From Sphingomonas sp. R-74633 (GTDB lineage: Bacteria; Pseudomonadota; Alphaproteobacteria; Sphingomonadales; Sphingomonadaceae), in NCBI RefSeq assembly GCF_013416555.1, contig NZ_JACCFG010000005.1:453905-517904 (forward strand): a stretch of 64,000 nucleotides of DNA, written 5' to 3'. Below the pieces are notes generated by a model. It worked only from the letters and a program-made list of their open reading frames with translations. It made no database searches and was not told the DNA's origin. Below, piece after piece: positions 1 to 7,466 of the stretch. Each line of letters opens with the position of its first letter. Within the stretch, counting starts at the first letter, position 1. The translations under genes were made by a program, and so were the position numbers.

Positions 1-103
1 CGGTACAATCCGGAGCGGTGCTGGCGGTTTGCGCCCAGGCGGCGGGGGCCGCGAACAGCGACCCTGCGAGCGCCGTCGCGCTCAACAGACGAGAGATTTT
101 CAT
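1..103 (-). CDS. Exported protein, N-terminal fragment (cut by window edge)
   Basis: Only the first 34 codons are present; the rest lies left of the window. The peptide begins MKISRLLSATALAG and continues to an AAPAAWAQT-type Sec signal peptidase site near residue 24, so the product is exported to the periplasm or outer membrane. The ATG is preceded on the minus strand by a GAGAGGGG ribosome-binding site about 6 bases away, which fixes the start. In sphingomonads such leaders are common on TonB-dependent receptors, but nothing visible here distinguishes that from any other exported protein, so the function is left open. Confidence 0.75.
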   Translation of the reverse strand, partial: MKISRLLSATALAGSLFAAPAAWAQTASTAPDCT

Positions 104-388
104 TATTTGCCCCTCTCGGACGGGATGCCCGAAGAGTGCAATGAGCCGGACATATTTCCGTACTGCAAGATACAGAAATATTGCACCGCGCAATTAACCC
201 GGCAGTGTTGCAGAAAAGCGACTGCGGGGACCGGTAAATTTCACACGTGCCGCGGTTAACGTAACATTCAGAATGTGGTTTACCGGCCTAAGACACTAGA
301 CACTTACGCGCCAGAAACATTTCGCAACAGATCGAGAGCGGTGAAACGCGCCATCGCGCGGCGAGTCTTGCGCCCGGGTGCCTAGGCT
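104..388. other. Non-coding region upstream of the exported-protein fragment
   Basis: This stretch separates the start of the left-hand exported protein from the 3' end of the thiolase. It is less GC-rich than its surroundings, which suits a promoter region for the minus-strand gene at 103. A short dyad CATTC-A-GAATG lies near 268-278. No open reading frame here has a credible start and codon usage; a 76-codon frame on the plus strand has no recognisable protein. Confidence 0.4.
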
Positions 389-412
389 GGCCGCGCCCGG
401 CAAGGCGCGGCC
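389..412 (-). terminator. GC-rich hairpin after the thiolase gene
   Basis: A perfect 9-bp stem GGCCGCGCC/GGCGCGGCC with the 6-base loop CGGCAA begins 23 bases beyond the thiolase stop codon. There is no T-tract, which is usual for GC-rich alphaproteobacteria, so it may act as an RNA 3'-end stabiliser or a weak terminator. Confidence 0.5.
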
Positions 413-434
413 GCTGCGGGGTGAGGAGGCTAGC

Positions 435-1616
435 TCAGCGCTCCAGGCACATGGCGATGCCCATGCCGCCGCCGATGCAGAGCGTGGCGAGGCCCTTCTT
501 CGCGTCGCGCTTGCCCATCTCGTAGATCAGCGTGGTCAGCACGCGGGCGCCCGAGGCGCCGATCGGGTGGCCGATGGCGATTGCGCCGCCGTTGACGTTG
601 ACCTTGCTCGCATCCCAGCCGAGCTCCTTGCCGACCGACAGCGCCTGGGCGGCGAAGGCCTCATTGGCTTCGATCAGGTCGAGATCGGCGATCGTCCAGC
701 CGGCCTTTTCCAGCGCCTTCTTCGACGCCGGGACCGGGCCGATGCCCATGATCGACGGATCGACGCCGGCAGTGGCCCAGCTCCGAATCGTCGCGAGGAT
801 CGGGGCGCCGCGCTTCTCGGCCTCGGCGCGCGACATCACCACGAGCGCGGCGGCGCCGTCGTTGAGGCCCGATGCGTTGGCGGCGGTGACGGTGCCGTCC
901 TTCTTGAAAGCCGGGCGCAGGCCCGCGACGCCCTCAACGGTGGCGCCGGCGCGGATATATTCGTCGTCCTCGACGATCGTATCGCCCTTGCGGCCCTTGA
1001 TCGTGACCGGCGCGATCTCGTCCTTGAAGCGGCCCGAGGCGCGGGCGGCCTCGGCCTTGTTCTGGCTGGCGACGGCGAACTCGTCCTGCTCGGCGCGGGT
1101 GACCTGATATTGCTCGGCCAGATTCTCGGCGGTGATGCCCATGTGATAGCCGTTGAACACGTCGGTCAGGCCGTCCTTGATCATTGTGTCGACCAGAGTG
1201 ACGTCGCCCATCTTCGCACCCGCACGCAGCGCCTGGGCGTGGTTGGCGAGCGACATGCTCTCCTGGCCGCCGGCGACGACGATCGTCGAATCGCCGGTCT
1301 GGATCGCCTGGGCGGCGAGGGCCACCGCACGAAGCCCCGAGCCGCAGACCTGCTGGACGCTCCACGCCGGCACTTCCTTGGGCACGCCGGCGGCCATCGA
1401 GGCCTGGCGGGCGGGGTTCTGCCCCTGCGCCGCGGTGAGCACCTGGCCGAGAATGACTTCGCTGACCTCTTCGCCCTTCACCCCGGCCTGCTCGAGCGCG
1501 GCCTCGATCGCGATGCGGCCCAGCTCATGCGCGGGCGTGCCGGCAAAGGCGCCGAGAAACGCGCCGACGGGGGTGCGCTTGGCGGCAGTGATGACGACGT
1601 CGGTCGGGTTAGCCAT
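435..1616 (-). CDS. phaA: Acetyl-CoA C-acetyltransferase (beta-ketothiolase)
   Basis: Condenses two acetyl-CoA to acetoacetyl-CoA (and the reverse), the first step of polyhydroxybutyrate synthesis and the last of ketone-body or fatty-acid breakdown; cytoplasmic. At 393 residues it has the standard length of a type II thiolase. Visible catalytic residues are the nucleophilic Cys91 in VCGSGLRAV, His350 in GHPIGASG, and Cys380 in the C-terminal CIGGGMG motif. The start MANPTDVVITAAKRTPVG matches the family N-terminus. It is followed on the same strand by the PhaC-like gene in reversed order (synthase upstream at 2725, thiolase downstream, 38 bases apart), so the two are probably co-transcribed for PHA metabolism. 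A catabolic AtoB role cannot be excluded from sequence. No acetoacetyl-CoA reductase (phaB) is in the window. Confidence 0.93.
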   Translation of the reverse strand: MANPTDVVITAAKRTPVGAFLGAFAGTPAHELGRIAIEAALEQAGVKGEEVSEVILGQVLTAAQGQNPARQASMAAGVPKEVPAWSVQQVCGSGLRAVALAAQAIQTGDSTIVVAGGQESMSLANHAQALRAGAKMGDVTLVDTMIKDGLTDVFNGYHMGITAENLAEQYQVTRAEQDEFAVASQNKAEAARASGRFKDEIAPVTIKGRKGDTIVEDDEYIRAGATVEGVAGLRPAFKKDGTVTAANASGLNDGAAALVVMSRAEAEKRGAPILATIRSWATAGVDPSIMGIGPVPASKKALEKAGWTIADLDLIEANEAFAAQALSVGKELGWDASKVNVNGGAIAIGHPIGASGARVLTTLIYEMGKRDAKKGLATLCIGGGMGIAMCLER

Positions 1617-1654
1617 GGGAACGACTCCTGCGGGTGGTCTTGTTTGTTTGCGCG

Positions 1655-2725
1655 CTATCTAGTGTGCGCTGCGGCAAGAAACCAGTCGCGCAGTGGCTCC
1701 CAGACCATCGTTCGGGCGCGGCCGCCGACGATCATGCCGACATGGCCGAGCGCGAGGCTCTGGCGTTCGGGCAGGCCCGCGGCGGTGGCGGCGGGGACAA
1801 TCCGGTCGGTGGTGGAGAGCAGCTCGGTCGCCGGGCAGGCAAGGCGGGAGGGGAGGATGCGCGTGCCGCCGACCCACCAGCGGCCCGAGCCCGGGCGATC
1901 GGCGCGGAAGAAACGCTCGAACATCTCCTCGCCCGCTGCATAGGTGAGCGGCGCGCCGGCATTGGCCCAGTCCTCGAGCGCGACAAAGGCGGCCGCCTGC
2001 GCGCTGCCCGGCTCGGCGCGCGCGAATCGCTCGAACTTCGCGATCGTCCGGGCGGGGTCGAGCTGCCAGAAGCCGGACTGGAGCACTTCCATCGGGACGA
2101 GTCCGAGCTGCTGGCAGGCCGGCTGGGCGGCTTCCCATTGCGCCGCAATGGCTGCGCGCGCGAGATCGCCATACAGGCGAAAGCGCCACGGCGCGGCGAT
2201 CGTCACCAGTCCGCGGACCGGCCGCAACATCGCCGCGGCCATCGCCAGCGTGCCGCCCAGGCAATAGCCGGCGAGCAGGGGCGGCGCGTCCAATGCGTCG
2301 AGCAGCGGGAGCAGCAGCTCGGTGATATGGTGGTCGACGCCCTGGTCGCGATCCTCCGGTCCGGGCGTGCCCCAGTCGACGAGAAGCGGGCGAAGTCCTT
2401 GAGTCGCCAGCCATTCGAGCAGCGAATTGCCCGGCGCGAGATCGAGGATGAAGGGCGGGTTGATCAGCGACGGCACGAACACGACCGCCGGTCCGCTGCC
2501 GCCATAGTCGCGCAAACTGGCGCGGCCGGCGCTGGCGATGGCGGGCTTGGGCGCGCGTTCGAGCGGTCGCTGCGCCTCCTGATAGGCCTTTAGTCCGGCG
2601 AGCGCGGCGGCCCTGCGCTCCGGCGATGCTGCGGTTTCGCTGCGCAACAGCGAAAGGAACAGCGGCAGGGGGCGCGGTCCGTGTTGCGCCGCAGAATGAA
2701 ACGATGATAGATATGTTTCACTCAC
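1655..2725 (-). CDS. Short PhaC-like polyhydroxyalkanoate synthase (alpha/beta hydrolase)
   Basis: An alpha/beta-hydrolase of 356 residues resembling the catalytic domain of PHA synthase, which polymerises hydroxyacyl-CoA onto storage granules. The lipase-box equivalent is GYCLGG (153-158), with Cys155 in place of the hydrolase serine, as in PhaC. Asp307 (TTDRIVPA) and His328 (LGHVG) complete a triad, and VPSLINPPFILDL plus the LLVDWGTPG stretch match the PhaC core. Class I PhaC proteins are near 560-600 residues, so this protein lacks their long N-terminal region and has class III length, yet no PhaE partner is visible. Start is GTG at 2725; an in-frame stop lies just upstream, and the ribosome site is weak. 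It sits 13 bp from divergent phaR and upstream of the thiolase. Alternatives are a granule hydrolase or depolymerase-like enzyme. Confidence 0.75.
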   Translation of the reverse strand: MSETYLSSFHSAAQHGPRPLPLFLSLLRSETAASPERRAAALAGLKAYQEAQRPLERAPKPAIASAGRASLRDYGGSGPAVVFVPSLINPPFILDLAPGNSLLEWLATQGLRPLLVDWGTPGPEDRDQGVDHHITELLLPLLDALDAPPLLAGYCLGGTLAMAAAMLRPVRGLVTIAAPWRFRLYGDLARAAIAAQWEAAQPACQQLGLVPMEVLQSGFWQLDPARTIAKFERFARAEPGSAQAAAFVALEDWANAGAPLTYAAGEEMFERFFRADRPGSGRWWVGGTRILPSRLACPATELLSTTDRIVPAATAAGLPERQSLALGHVGMIVGGRARTMVWEPLRDWFLAAAHTR

Positions 2726-2738
2726 TCGGGGGCCTTAA

Positions 2739-3320
2739 ATGAAAAAGAGCGCTGCAGGCACTGGTCCGGTCATCATCAAGAAGTACGCGAACCGGCGTCT
2801 CTACAACACCGAAACCTCGTCCTACATCACGCTCGACCATCTGGCGGCGATGACGCGCGAGGGGCGCGATTTCAAGGTCGTCGATGCCAAGAGCGAGGAG
2901 GACATCACCCATAATGTCCTCACCCAGATCATCATGGAAGAAGAGCAGCGCGGCCAGACGATGCTGCCGGTCAACTTCCTGCGCCAGCTGATCGCGCTGT
3001 ACGGCGACTCCATGCAGGCGATGGTGCCGGGCTATCTCGAAGCCTCGATGGAGAGCTTCCGCCGCAACCAGCAGCAGTTCAAGTCGGCGGTCGAAGGCGC
3101 ATTCGCCAACTCGCCCTTCGCCGAGATGGCCAAGCGCAACATGGAAATCTTCGAGGCCGCGACCCAGGCGTTCAAGCAGGGCAATCCGGGCGCTCCCGGG
3201 GCTCCGGGCGCTGCGCCCGCGGCTCCGAGCGCCGCTCCGGCGGCGGAGGGCGACGATGTGTCGGCGCTGAAGGCCGAGCTGGCCCGGCTGCAGGACAAGA
3301 TCGAGAAGCTGGCGAAGTGA
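2739..3320 (+). CDS. phaR: Polyhydroxyalkanoate synthesis repressor PhaR
   Basis: DNA-binding regulator that also binds PHA granules and represses phasin and its own gene in better-studied relatives. The N-terminal PHB_acc_N DNA-binding domain spans about residues 8-70, with the hallmark IIKKYANRRLYNTETSSYIT run followed by the VVDAKSEEDIT segment. A second accumulation-regulator segment follows (LPVNFLRQLIALYGDSMQ). The C-terminus is an Ala/Pro/Gly-rich linker and a short coiled-coil (ALKAELARLQDKIEKLAK) that probably mediates oligomerisation. At 193 residues it has the usual length. ATG at 2739 follows a GGGGGCC ribosome site. It is divergent from the PhaC-like gene with only 13 bp between start codons, so any operator must overlap one or both coding starts. 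Confidence 0.95.
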   Translation: MKKSAAGTGPVIIKKYANRRLYNTETSSYITLDHLAAMTREGRDFKVVDAKSEEDITHNVLTQIIMEEEQRGQTMLPVNFLRQLIALYGDSMQAMVPGYLEASMESFRRNQQQFKSAVEGAFANSPFAEMAKRNMEIFEAATQAFKQGNPGAPGAPGAAPAAPSAAPAAEGDDVSALKAELARLQDKIEKLAK

Positions 3321-3345
3321 CGAAGCGGGCGCGCTAGCGCCGGTT

Positions 3346-3426
3346 CGTCATCCCGGCGAAAGCCGGGATCTCGTGCCGCAAGCGCGCGCTCAGTCGCCTG
3401 AGATCCCGGCTTTCGCCGGGATGACG
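3346..3426. repeat. Inverted-repeat pair, CGTCATCCCGGC family
   Basis: Two perfect 27-base arms (3346-3372 and 3400-3426) face each other around a 27-base spacer. Each arm is itself a small hairpin (ATCCCGGC GAAA GCCGGGAT). It lies between the converging 3' ends of phaR and the chemoreceptor-like gene, so it could serve as a bidirectional transcript end. Related arms occur at 11852-11928, 15351-15433 and 24059-24164. Confidence 0.85.
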
Positions 3427-3453
3427 GTTATGGCGAGGGATGACGGGCCGGGT

Positions 3454-4509
3454 CTAACCCCGCGCCCTGAGCACGCCCAGCGCCGCGCGGATTTCCTCCA
3501 GTGTCGGCATTTTCTGCTCGATCACGCAGCGCAGGCCCAGCCCGCCGAAACCGTGATAATCGGTGGCGCTGGCGAAGGCGATCGTGTTGTCGCCGCGCAC
3601 TTCGGCGCCGCGCACCGCGTTGGGCGGCAGCGCGATATGCTCGCCATGGCGCTTGCCGGCAGAGCTGGCGATGATCCGGTCCTGCTCGTCAACGATCGAG
3701 ATGCTGGTCCGCGCCCAGTCGCGCTCGCCGAACAGCGAGGCGTCCGAGATGATCGCGGGGATATGCCCCTCCCAGTCGAATTCGAGATAGAGCGCGCCGA
3801 GCGGACGGCCGTCCTGGCCGCGCGGGCGCACGCCGGTGACGAAGACGAGCACCGCCCTGTGGTCCGAATAGGGGTTGAGCCACACTTCGTCGGTGAACCA
3901 CTCATCGCGGCGGTGGCTGCGCATCGCGTTCAGATATTGCGGCGCGCCCGACAGGTCGACGCCGCGCACGCGCGCATGCGGATGCGAAGCGGCGATCACC
4001 CGGCCCGCATCATTGGCGAGGAAGGCGTTGACGTAATAAGGCGAGGTCGCGGTCAGCAGCGCCAGCCGGGCATCGGCGGCGGCGATCGTCTCGGCGGTGG
4101 AGTCGGTGAGCGCGGCGATGATCTCGGCATCCGAGGCCATCAGGCGAAGATCGACGCTGCGGCCATAAAGATGGCGGGTAACGTTCTGGATCAGCGCCTG
4201 GGCGAGCTCGACCAGGCGGGTGCCCTCGATCTCGCTGACCATCTCGTCGGCAATGCCGGCGCCCATCGCCAGGCGCTCACGCACTTCGGAGCGGAATTCG
4301 ATCGAGGCGCCGCGCGCCTGCTGGGCCAGCGCCTTCACTTCCTGTGCCACCACCGAGAAGCCGCGACCGGCTTCGCCCGACCTCGCGGCTTCGATCGCGG
4401 CGTTCAGCGCGAGCAAATTGGTGCGCGCAGCGATCTCCTCGCTGGTCGCGGCGTAGCTGTCTACTTCCTCGCGGAGGACCGACAATAGGGTTCGAATACG
4501 GCGTGGCAC
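3454..4509 (-). CDS. Soluble chemoreceptor-like protein with N-terminal signalling tip and C-terminal Cache-like sensor
   Basis: The first 70 residues carry the highly conserved tip of a methyl-accepting chemotaxis protein (ARTNLLALNAAIEAARSGEA, then GRGFSVVAQEVKALAQQA), which contacts CheA/CheW. The remaining 280 residues look like a Cache/PDC-type ligand domain (about 130-340: a YYVNAFLANDAGRVIAASHP strand pair, then WLNPYSDHRAVLVFVTGV and ALYLEFDW). No transmembrane helix or signal peptide is visible, so both parts should be cytoplasmic. This reverses the normal order, in which the sensor is N-terminal and the tip is far downstream. Only about 23 residues precede the tip, so the N-terminal half of the usual hairpin is largely missing. 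The start is GTG at 4509, with an in-frame stop two codons upstream. It is monocistronic, convergent with phaR. No other chemotaxis genes are in the window. Confidence 0.75.
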   Translation of the reverse strand: MPRRIRTLLSVLREEVDSYAATSEEIAARTNLLALNAAIEAARSGEAGRGFSVVAQEVKALAQQARGASIEFRSEVRERLAMGAGIADEMVSEIEGTRLVELAQALIQNVTRHLYGRSVDLRLMASDAEIIAALTDSTAETIAAADARLALLTATSPYYVNAFLANDAGRVIAASHPHARVRGVDLSGAPQYLNAMRSHRRDEWFTDEVWLNPYSDHRAVLVFVTGVRPRGQDGRPLGALYLEFDWEGHIPAIISDASLFGERDWARTSISIVDEQDRIIASSAGKRHGEHIALPPNAVRGAEVRGDNTIAFASATDYHGFGGLGLRCVIEQKMPTLEEIRAALGVLRARG

Positions 4510-4558
4510 ATGTCAGTGATAAGACTTGCGGGTTAATGCGCGGTTTAGCACGATAATT

Positions 4559-5380
4559 TCACGGCCGGCGGAATTTGAGCGTCATCCGGTCGCTCTCGCC
4601 GATCGCGGCATATTTGGCGCGGTCGACATCCTTGAGCCGGTAGGTCGGCGGCAGCGTCCACACGCCGTTCGGCCAATCGGCGGTATCGCGCGGATTGGCG
4701 TTGATCTCCGACGCGCCGACGAACTGGAAGCCGGCCTGTTCGGCGAGGCGGCGCACGGTCGAGACCTTCATATAGCCGCTGGTCTTTTCGCGCTCGGCGC
4801 TGGCGCTCTCGGGCAGGCGGTGATCCTCGATGCCGAGCGTGCCGCCCTTTTTGAGCATCGCGAACATCTGCTGGAAGGCTTCGAGCGAATAATCCTGGTT
4901 GTCGCGCTTATAGCCCATCCGCCAGTTATGGACGTTGCGGAAGGTGACGACGACGTCGGCGCTGCCGTCGGGCACCTTGGGCTGGCCGGCCTGGGCGGGG
5001 AAGGCGACGAGCTTGGCATGGCCGTAGAGCACGGCATCCTTGGCCTTCAGCGCTTCGACGGCCTTGCCGCCGTTCGGGAAATCGGGGCCGACCGCGGCAT
5101 AGTAATGGCCCTTGGCGCGGGTGAGTGGCGCCAGGATCTCGGTGTACCAGCCCCCGCCCGGCCAGATCTCGACCACGGTGTTGCCGGGCTTCACCCCGAA
5201 GAAGTTGAGCGTATCGACCGGGTGGCGATATTGGTCGCGCTCGACATTGGCCGGGGTGCGGCTGGGCGAGGCGACGGCTTCGGCGAGGGCGGAGCGCTGC
5301 GTGCGCGGGGCGCCGGTGGCGACGCTGGCCACGGCGACGGCAGTGGTAAGCACGGCGATTATGGTCAGGGTCTGGCGCAT
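4559..5380 (-). CDS. Exported class I methyltransferase-like protein
   Basis: A 273-residue product with an N-terminal signal peptide (MRQTLTIIAVLTTAVAVASVATGA), followed by a Rossmann-type SAM-methyltransferase core: motif I VVEIWPGGGWYTEIL, then VTFRNVHNW and LKKGGTLGIEDHR. The family is often annotated as a predicted methyltransferase; substrate and reaction are unknown. Export is unexpected for a SAM-dependent enzyme, because SAM is not expected in the periplasm. The GGGWYTE loop departs from the usual GxGxG acidic motif, so it may have lost or changed catalysis. The ATG at 5380 is chosen because a GGGAGGG ribosome site sits just upstream and the signal peptide begins there; an upstream in-frame start would add 19 non-conserved residues. 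Confidence 0.8.
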   Translation of the reverse strand: MRQTLTIIAVLTTAVAVASVATGAPRTQRSALAEAVASPSRTPANVERDQYRHPVDTLNFFGVKPGNTVVEIWPGGGWYTEILAPLTRAKGHYYAAVGPDFPNGGKAVEALKAKDAVLYGHAKLVAFPAQAGQPKVPDGSADVVVTFRNVHNWRMGYKRDNQDYSLEAFQQMFAMLKKGGTLGIEDHRLPESASAEREKTSGYMKVSTVRRLAEQAGFQFVGASEINANPRDTADWPNGVWTLPPTYRLKDVDRAKYAAIGESDRMTLKFRRP

Positions 5381-5431
5381 GGGAATTCCCTCCCTAGATG
5401 TCGTCCGCGCATTTGGGGGGTTTTTGTGACG

Positions 5432-5620
5432 ATGCAACTACAATTATGGCTCGGCGCGGCGGGCGCTGCGGTGCTCGCGGTGGTCAGCGGGCTGGGGCAG
5501 CATCGCCGCAGCAAGCGCAAGCGGATCGACGATGTCGGCTTCGTGCCGTGGCAGCTGATCCAGGTGCTGGCGATGATCGGCGCGGCGATCCTGGTGAGCC
5601 TGGCGCTGAATATGCGCTAA
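5432..5620 (+). CDS. Small two-helix membrane protein, 62 residues
   Basis: Predicted product with two hydrophobic helices (about residues 5-22 and 43-60) joined by a strongly basic loop (GQHRRSKRKRIDD), which by the positive-inside rule faces the cytoplasm. A GGGGGG ribosome site precedes two in-frame candidates, GTG at 5426 and ATG at 5432; the ATG is preferred. It lies 51 bases from the divergent methyltransferase-like gene and 31 bases before the GST gene, probably in the same transcript as the latter. No function can be assigned; small proteins of this form are common in sphingomonads. Confidence 0.6.
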   Translation: MQLQLWLGAAGAAVLAVVSGLGQHRRSKRKRIDDVGFVPWQLIQVLAMIGAAILVSLALNMR

Positions 5621-5651
5621 AGTGGCTGCCCGGGAATCGGAGGAGCGCGCG

Positions 5652-6302
5652 ATGATCACCTTATGGGGCGAAGGCAGGGGCTTCCGGGTCGCCTGGCTGC
5701 TCGAGGAACTGGGGCTGCCTTATCGGCTGCGGCCGGTGGACATGCTGGCGGGCGTGGAGAACGACTCCGAATTCCTGGCGATAAACCCGGGAGGCTTCAT
5801 CCCCGCGCTGCAGGACGGCGAGGTGGTGATGGTCGAATCGATCGCGATCCTCGAATATCTGCTCGGCCGCTACGGGCCTTCGCCGCTGGCGCCACAGCCG
5901 GCGGATCCGGCATTCCCGCTCTACCAGCAGTTCCTCCACCTCGGTGAAGCCGGGATGGCGACCTTCATGTTCGTTTTCGTCGCCACCAACATCCTCGCTC
6001 CGGAGGGGGAAAAGGACAATTGGAGCGCCCGCGCGAGCCTGGACTGGTTCGAGAGCCGGCGCGGGATCGTGGCGCGGCAGCTGGCGCGCGCACCGTATAT
6101 GGCGGGCGAGAATTTCACCGCGGCCGACATTTCGATCACTTATGCGCTGCAATTTGCGGAGCGGACCAGGGGCGCGGTGCTGAACGCGGCCGAACACGCC
6201 TATCTGGCGCGCACGACGGCACGCGACGGCTACAAGCGGGCGATGGACGCCTGTGCGGATACGAAGGCCTGGGTCGAAGGGCTGGCGGAGGCCGACGCCT
6301 AG
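5652..6302 (+). CDS. Glutathione S-transferase family protein
   Basis: Cytosolic GST-fold enzyme of 216 residues. The N-terminal thioredoxin-like domain (about 1-78) has the GST landmarks INPGGFIPALQDGE (cis-Pro loop) and VESIAILEYL (the Glu-Ser pair that holds the glutathione gamma-glutamyl group). The C-terminal all-helical domain ends with FTAADISITYALQFAERT, which contains the N-capping box typical of the fold. The likely substrate is an electrophile conjugated to glutathione, but subclass and substrate are not readable. The ATG at 5652 follows a GGAGGAG ribosome site; the longer frame starting at 5622 lacks one. Its stop overlaps by 4 bases with the convergent PDZ/aspartic-protease gene. 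Confidence 0.88.
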   Translation: MITLWGEGRGFRVAWLLEELGLPYRLRPVDMLAGVENDSEFLAINPGGFIPALQDGEVVMVESIAILEYLLGRYGPSPLAPQPADPAFPLYQQFLHLGEAGMATFMFVFVATNILAPEGEKDNWSARASLDWFESRRGIVARQLARAPYMAGENFTAADISITYALQFAERTRGAVLNAAEHAYLARTTARDGYKRAMDACADTKAWVEGLAEADA

Positions 6303-7441
6303 TAGAATTTCCGCAGCGTCAGGCGGCGTTCGGCGCCGTCGCACAGGGTGAGCGTTACGACGCGGCCGGGGGCACCCGCGCTCCATTCGATCGGGCGGCC
6401 CGCGACGGGCAGGCCATCGGCGGTGCAGATCGTCTCGCCTTCGCGCCAGCCGCCCTCGGCAGCAGGGGAGCCGCGCATGACGTGGAGGACGCGCAGGTGC
6501 GTGCCTTCGGCGCCCAGCAGCAGCCCGCTGGTCGAGCGCAGCACCGGCGGGATCGACGCGGCGGGCTGGAGGACCATGCGCCCGGCGCGCGGATCGAGCA
6601 GGACGCGGTAGCCGAGCAGCAGCCCGGTGCCGATCCGCCCGGCGGCGCCGGCGGCGGCAGAATAGCCGCCTTCGCCTTCGATGCGCAGCTCGGTCTCGGG
6701 CAGCGCGGTGCCGGCGAGAGTGAAGCCGTTCAGCACCGCCGCCTCGCTGACCAGCGCGCCGCCGATTCCCCAGCCGAGCGTGGTGGTGAGCGTGGCGCCG
6801 CGATAATTGGCCGAATTCCAGGCGGCGCGGCTGAGGGTGACCGAGGCGCCGTCGCCGGTATCTACGATCATCGGGCGCAGGCGCGCGCCGCCCAGGCGGA
6901 TCTCGGTGACCGGCACCTCTGAATCGCGTTGCAACGCGAGCGGCGCAGTATGGCCGGTGAAGGGCATGCGCCCGCTCGGCAGGATACGGAAGCGGCGCAC
7001 GGCATAGTCGATGTCGAGCGCGCAGCAGCTCAGCACATCGCTGCCGATCAGCAGGTCGGCGCCGAACCGCTCCTGGCCCGGGGCGTCGGGGATCGCGATC
7101 CGCCCGCCCCGCCGCGTGAGTCCGCCGATGACCAAAGTGCCGCCCGGCGCCCAGGCGACCTCGACGCCGCCGCCGATCGCCAGCGCCTGCTGGCGCTTGC
7201 CCGCGGCGAGACGCGCGCGCGTGGCGAATTCGGTAGTGGCGAGGGTGTTGGTCAGGCCGGTATCGAGCACGGCGCGCACGGGGCGCCCGTTGAGCACCGC
7301 TTCGAAGCGGATCTGGTTCGAGGGCGTCAGGTCAAAGGCGATCCAGCGCGCCTCGGTATCGGGCGCGAGCGTGATGCCGTCCGCCGGCGGATCGCCCGCG
7401 GCACCAGCAGCCAGGATGAGAGTCAGGAGAAAGGACAGCAC
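6299..7441 (-). CDS. Exported retropepsin-like aspartic protease with PDZ domain
   Basis: A 380-residue product: a short signal peptide (MLSFLLTLILAAGAAG), two aspartic-protease half-domains and a C-terminal PDZ domain. The two DTG motifs are VLDTGLTN near residue 58 and IVDTGDGAS near residue 190, each followed by the hydrophobic strand expected of the fold. Together they could form one pepsin-like active site within a single chain. The PDZ part (about 300-375; VMRGSPAAEGGWREGETI) would bind peptide C-termini. The family is usually listed as PDZ or aspartyl protease family protein and is probably periplasmic. The start is GTG with a weak ribosome site, so the exact N-terminus is uncertain. 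The gene stands alone, convergent with the GST. Confidence 0.8.
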   Translation of the reverse strand: MLSFLLTLILAAGAAGDPPADGITLAPDTEARWIAFDLTPSNQIRFEAVLNGRPVRAVLDTGLTNTLATTEFATRARLAAGKRQQALAIGGGVEVAWAPGGTLVIGGLTRRGGRIAIPDAPGQERFGADLLIGSDVLSCCALDIDYAVRRFRILPSGRMPFTGHTAPLALQRDSEVPVTEIRLGGARLRPMIVDTGDGASVTLSRAAWNSANYRGATLTTTLGWGIGGALVSEAAVLNGFTLAGTALPETELRIEGEGGYSAAAGAAGRIGTGLLLGYRVLLDPRAGRMVLQPAASIPPVLRSTSGLLLGAEGTHLRVLHVMRGSPAAEGGWREGETICTADGLPVAGRPIEWSAGAPGRVVTLTLCDGAERRLTLRKFY

Positions 7442-7466
7442 GGCGACAGTCTAGCCGGTCAGGCGA

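Noticed and set aside
378..1943. 521-codon plus-strand frame over the thiolase
   Set aside because: It is antisense to a clear thiolase with all catalytic residues, and the frame has no protein-like motif.
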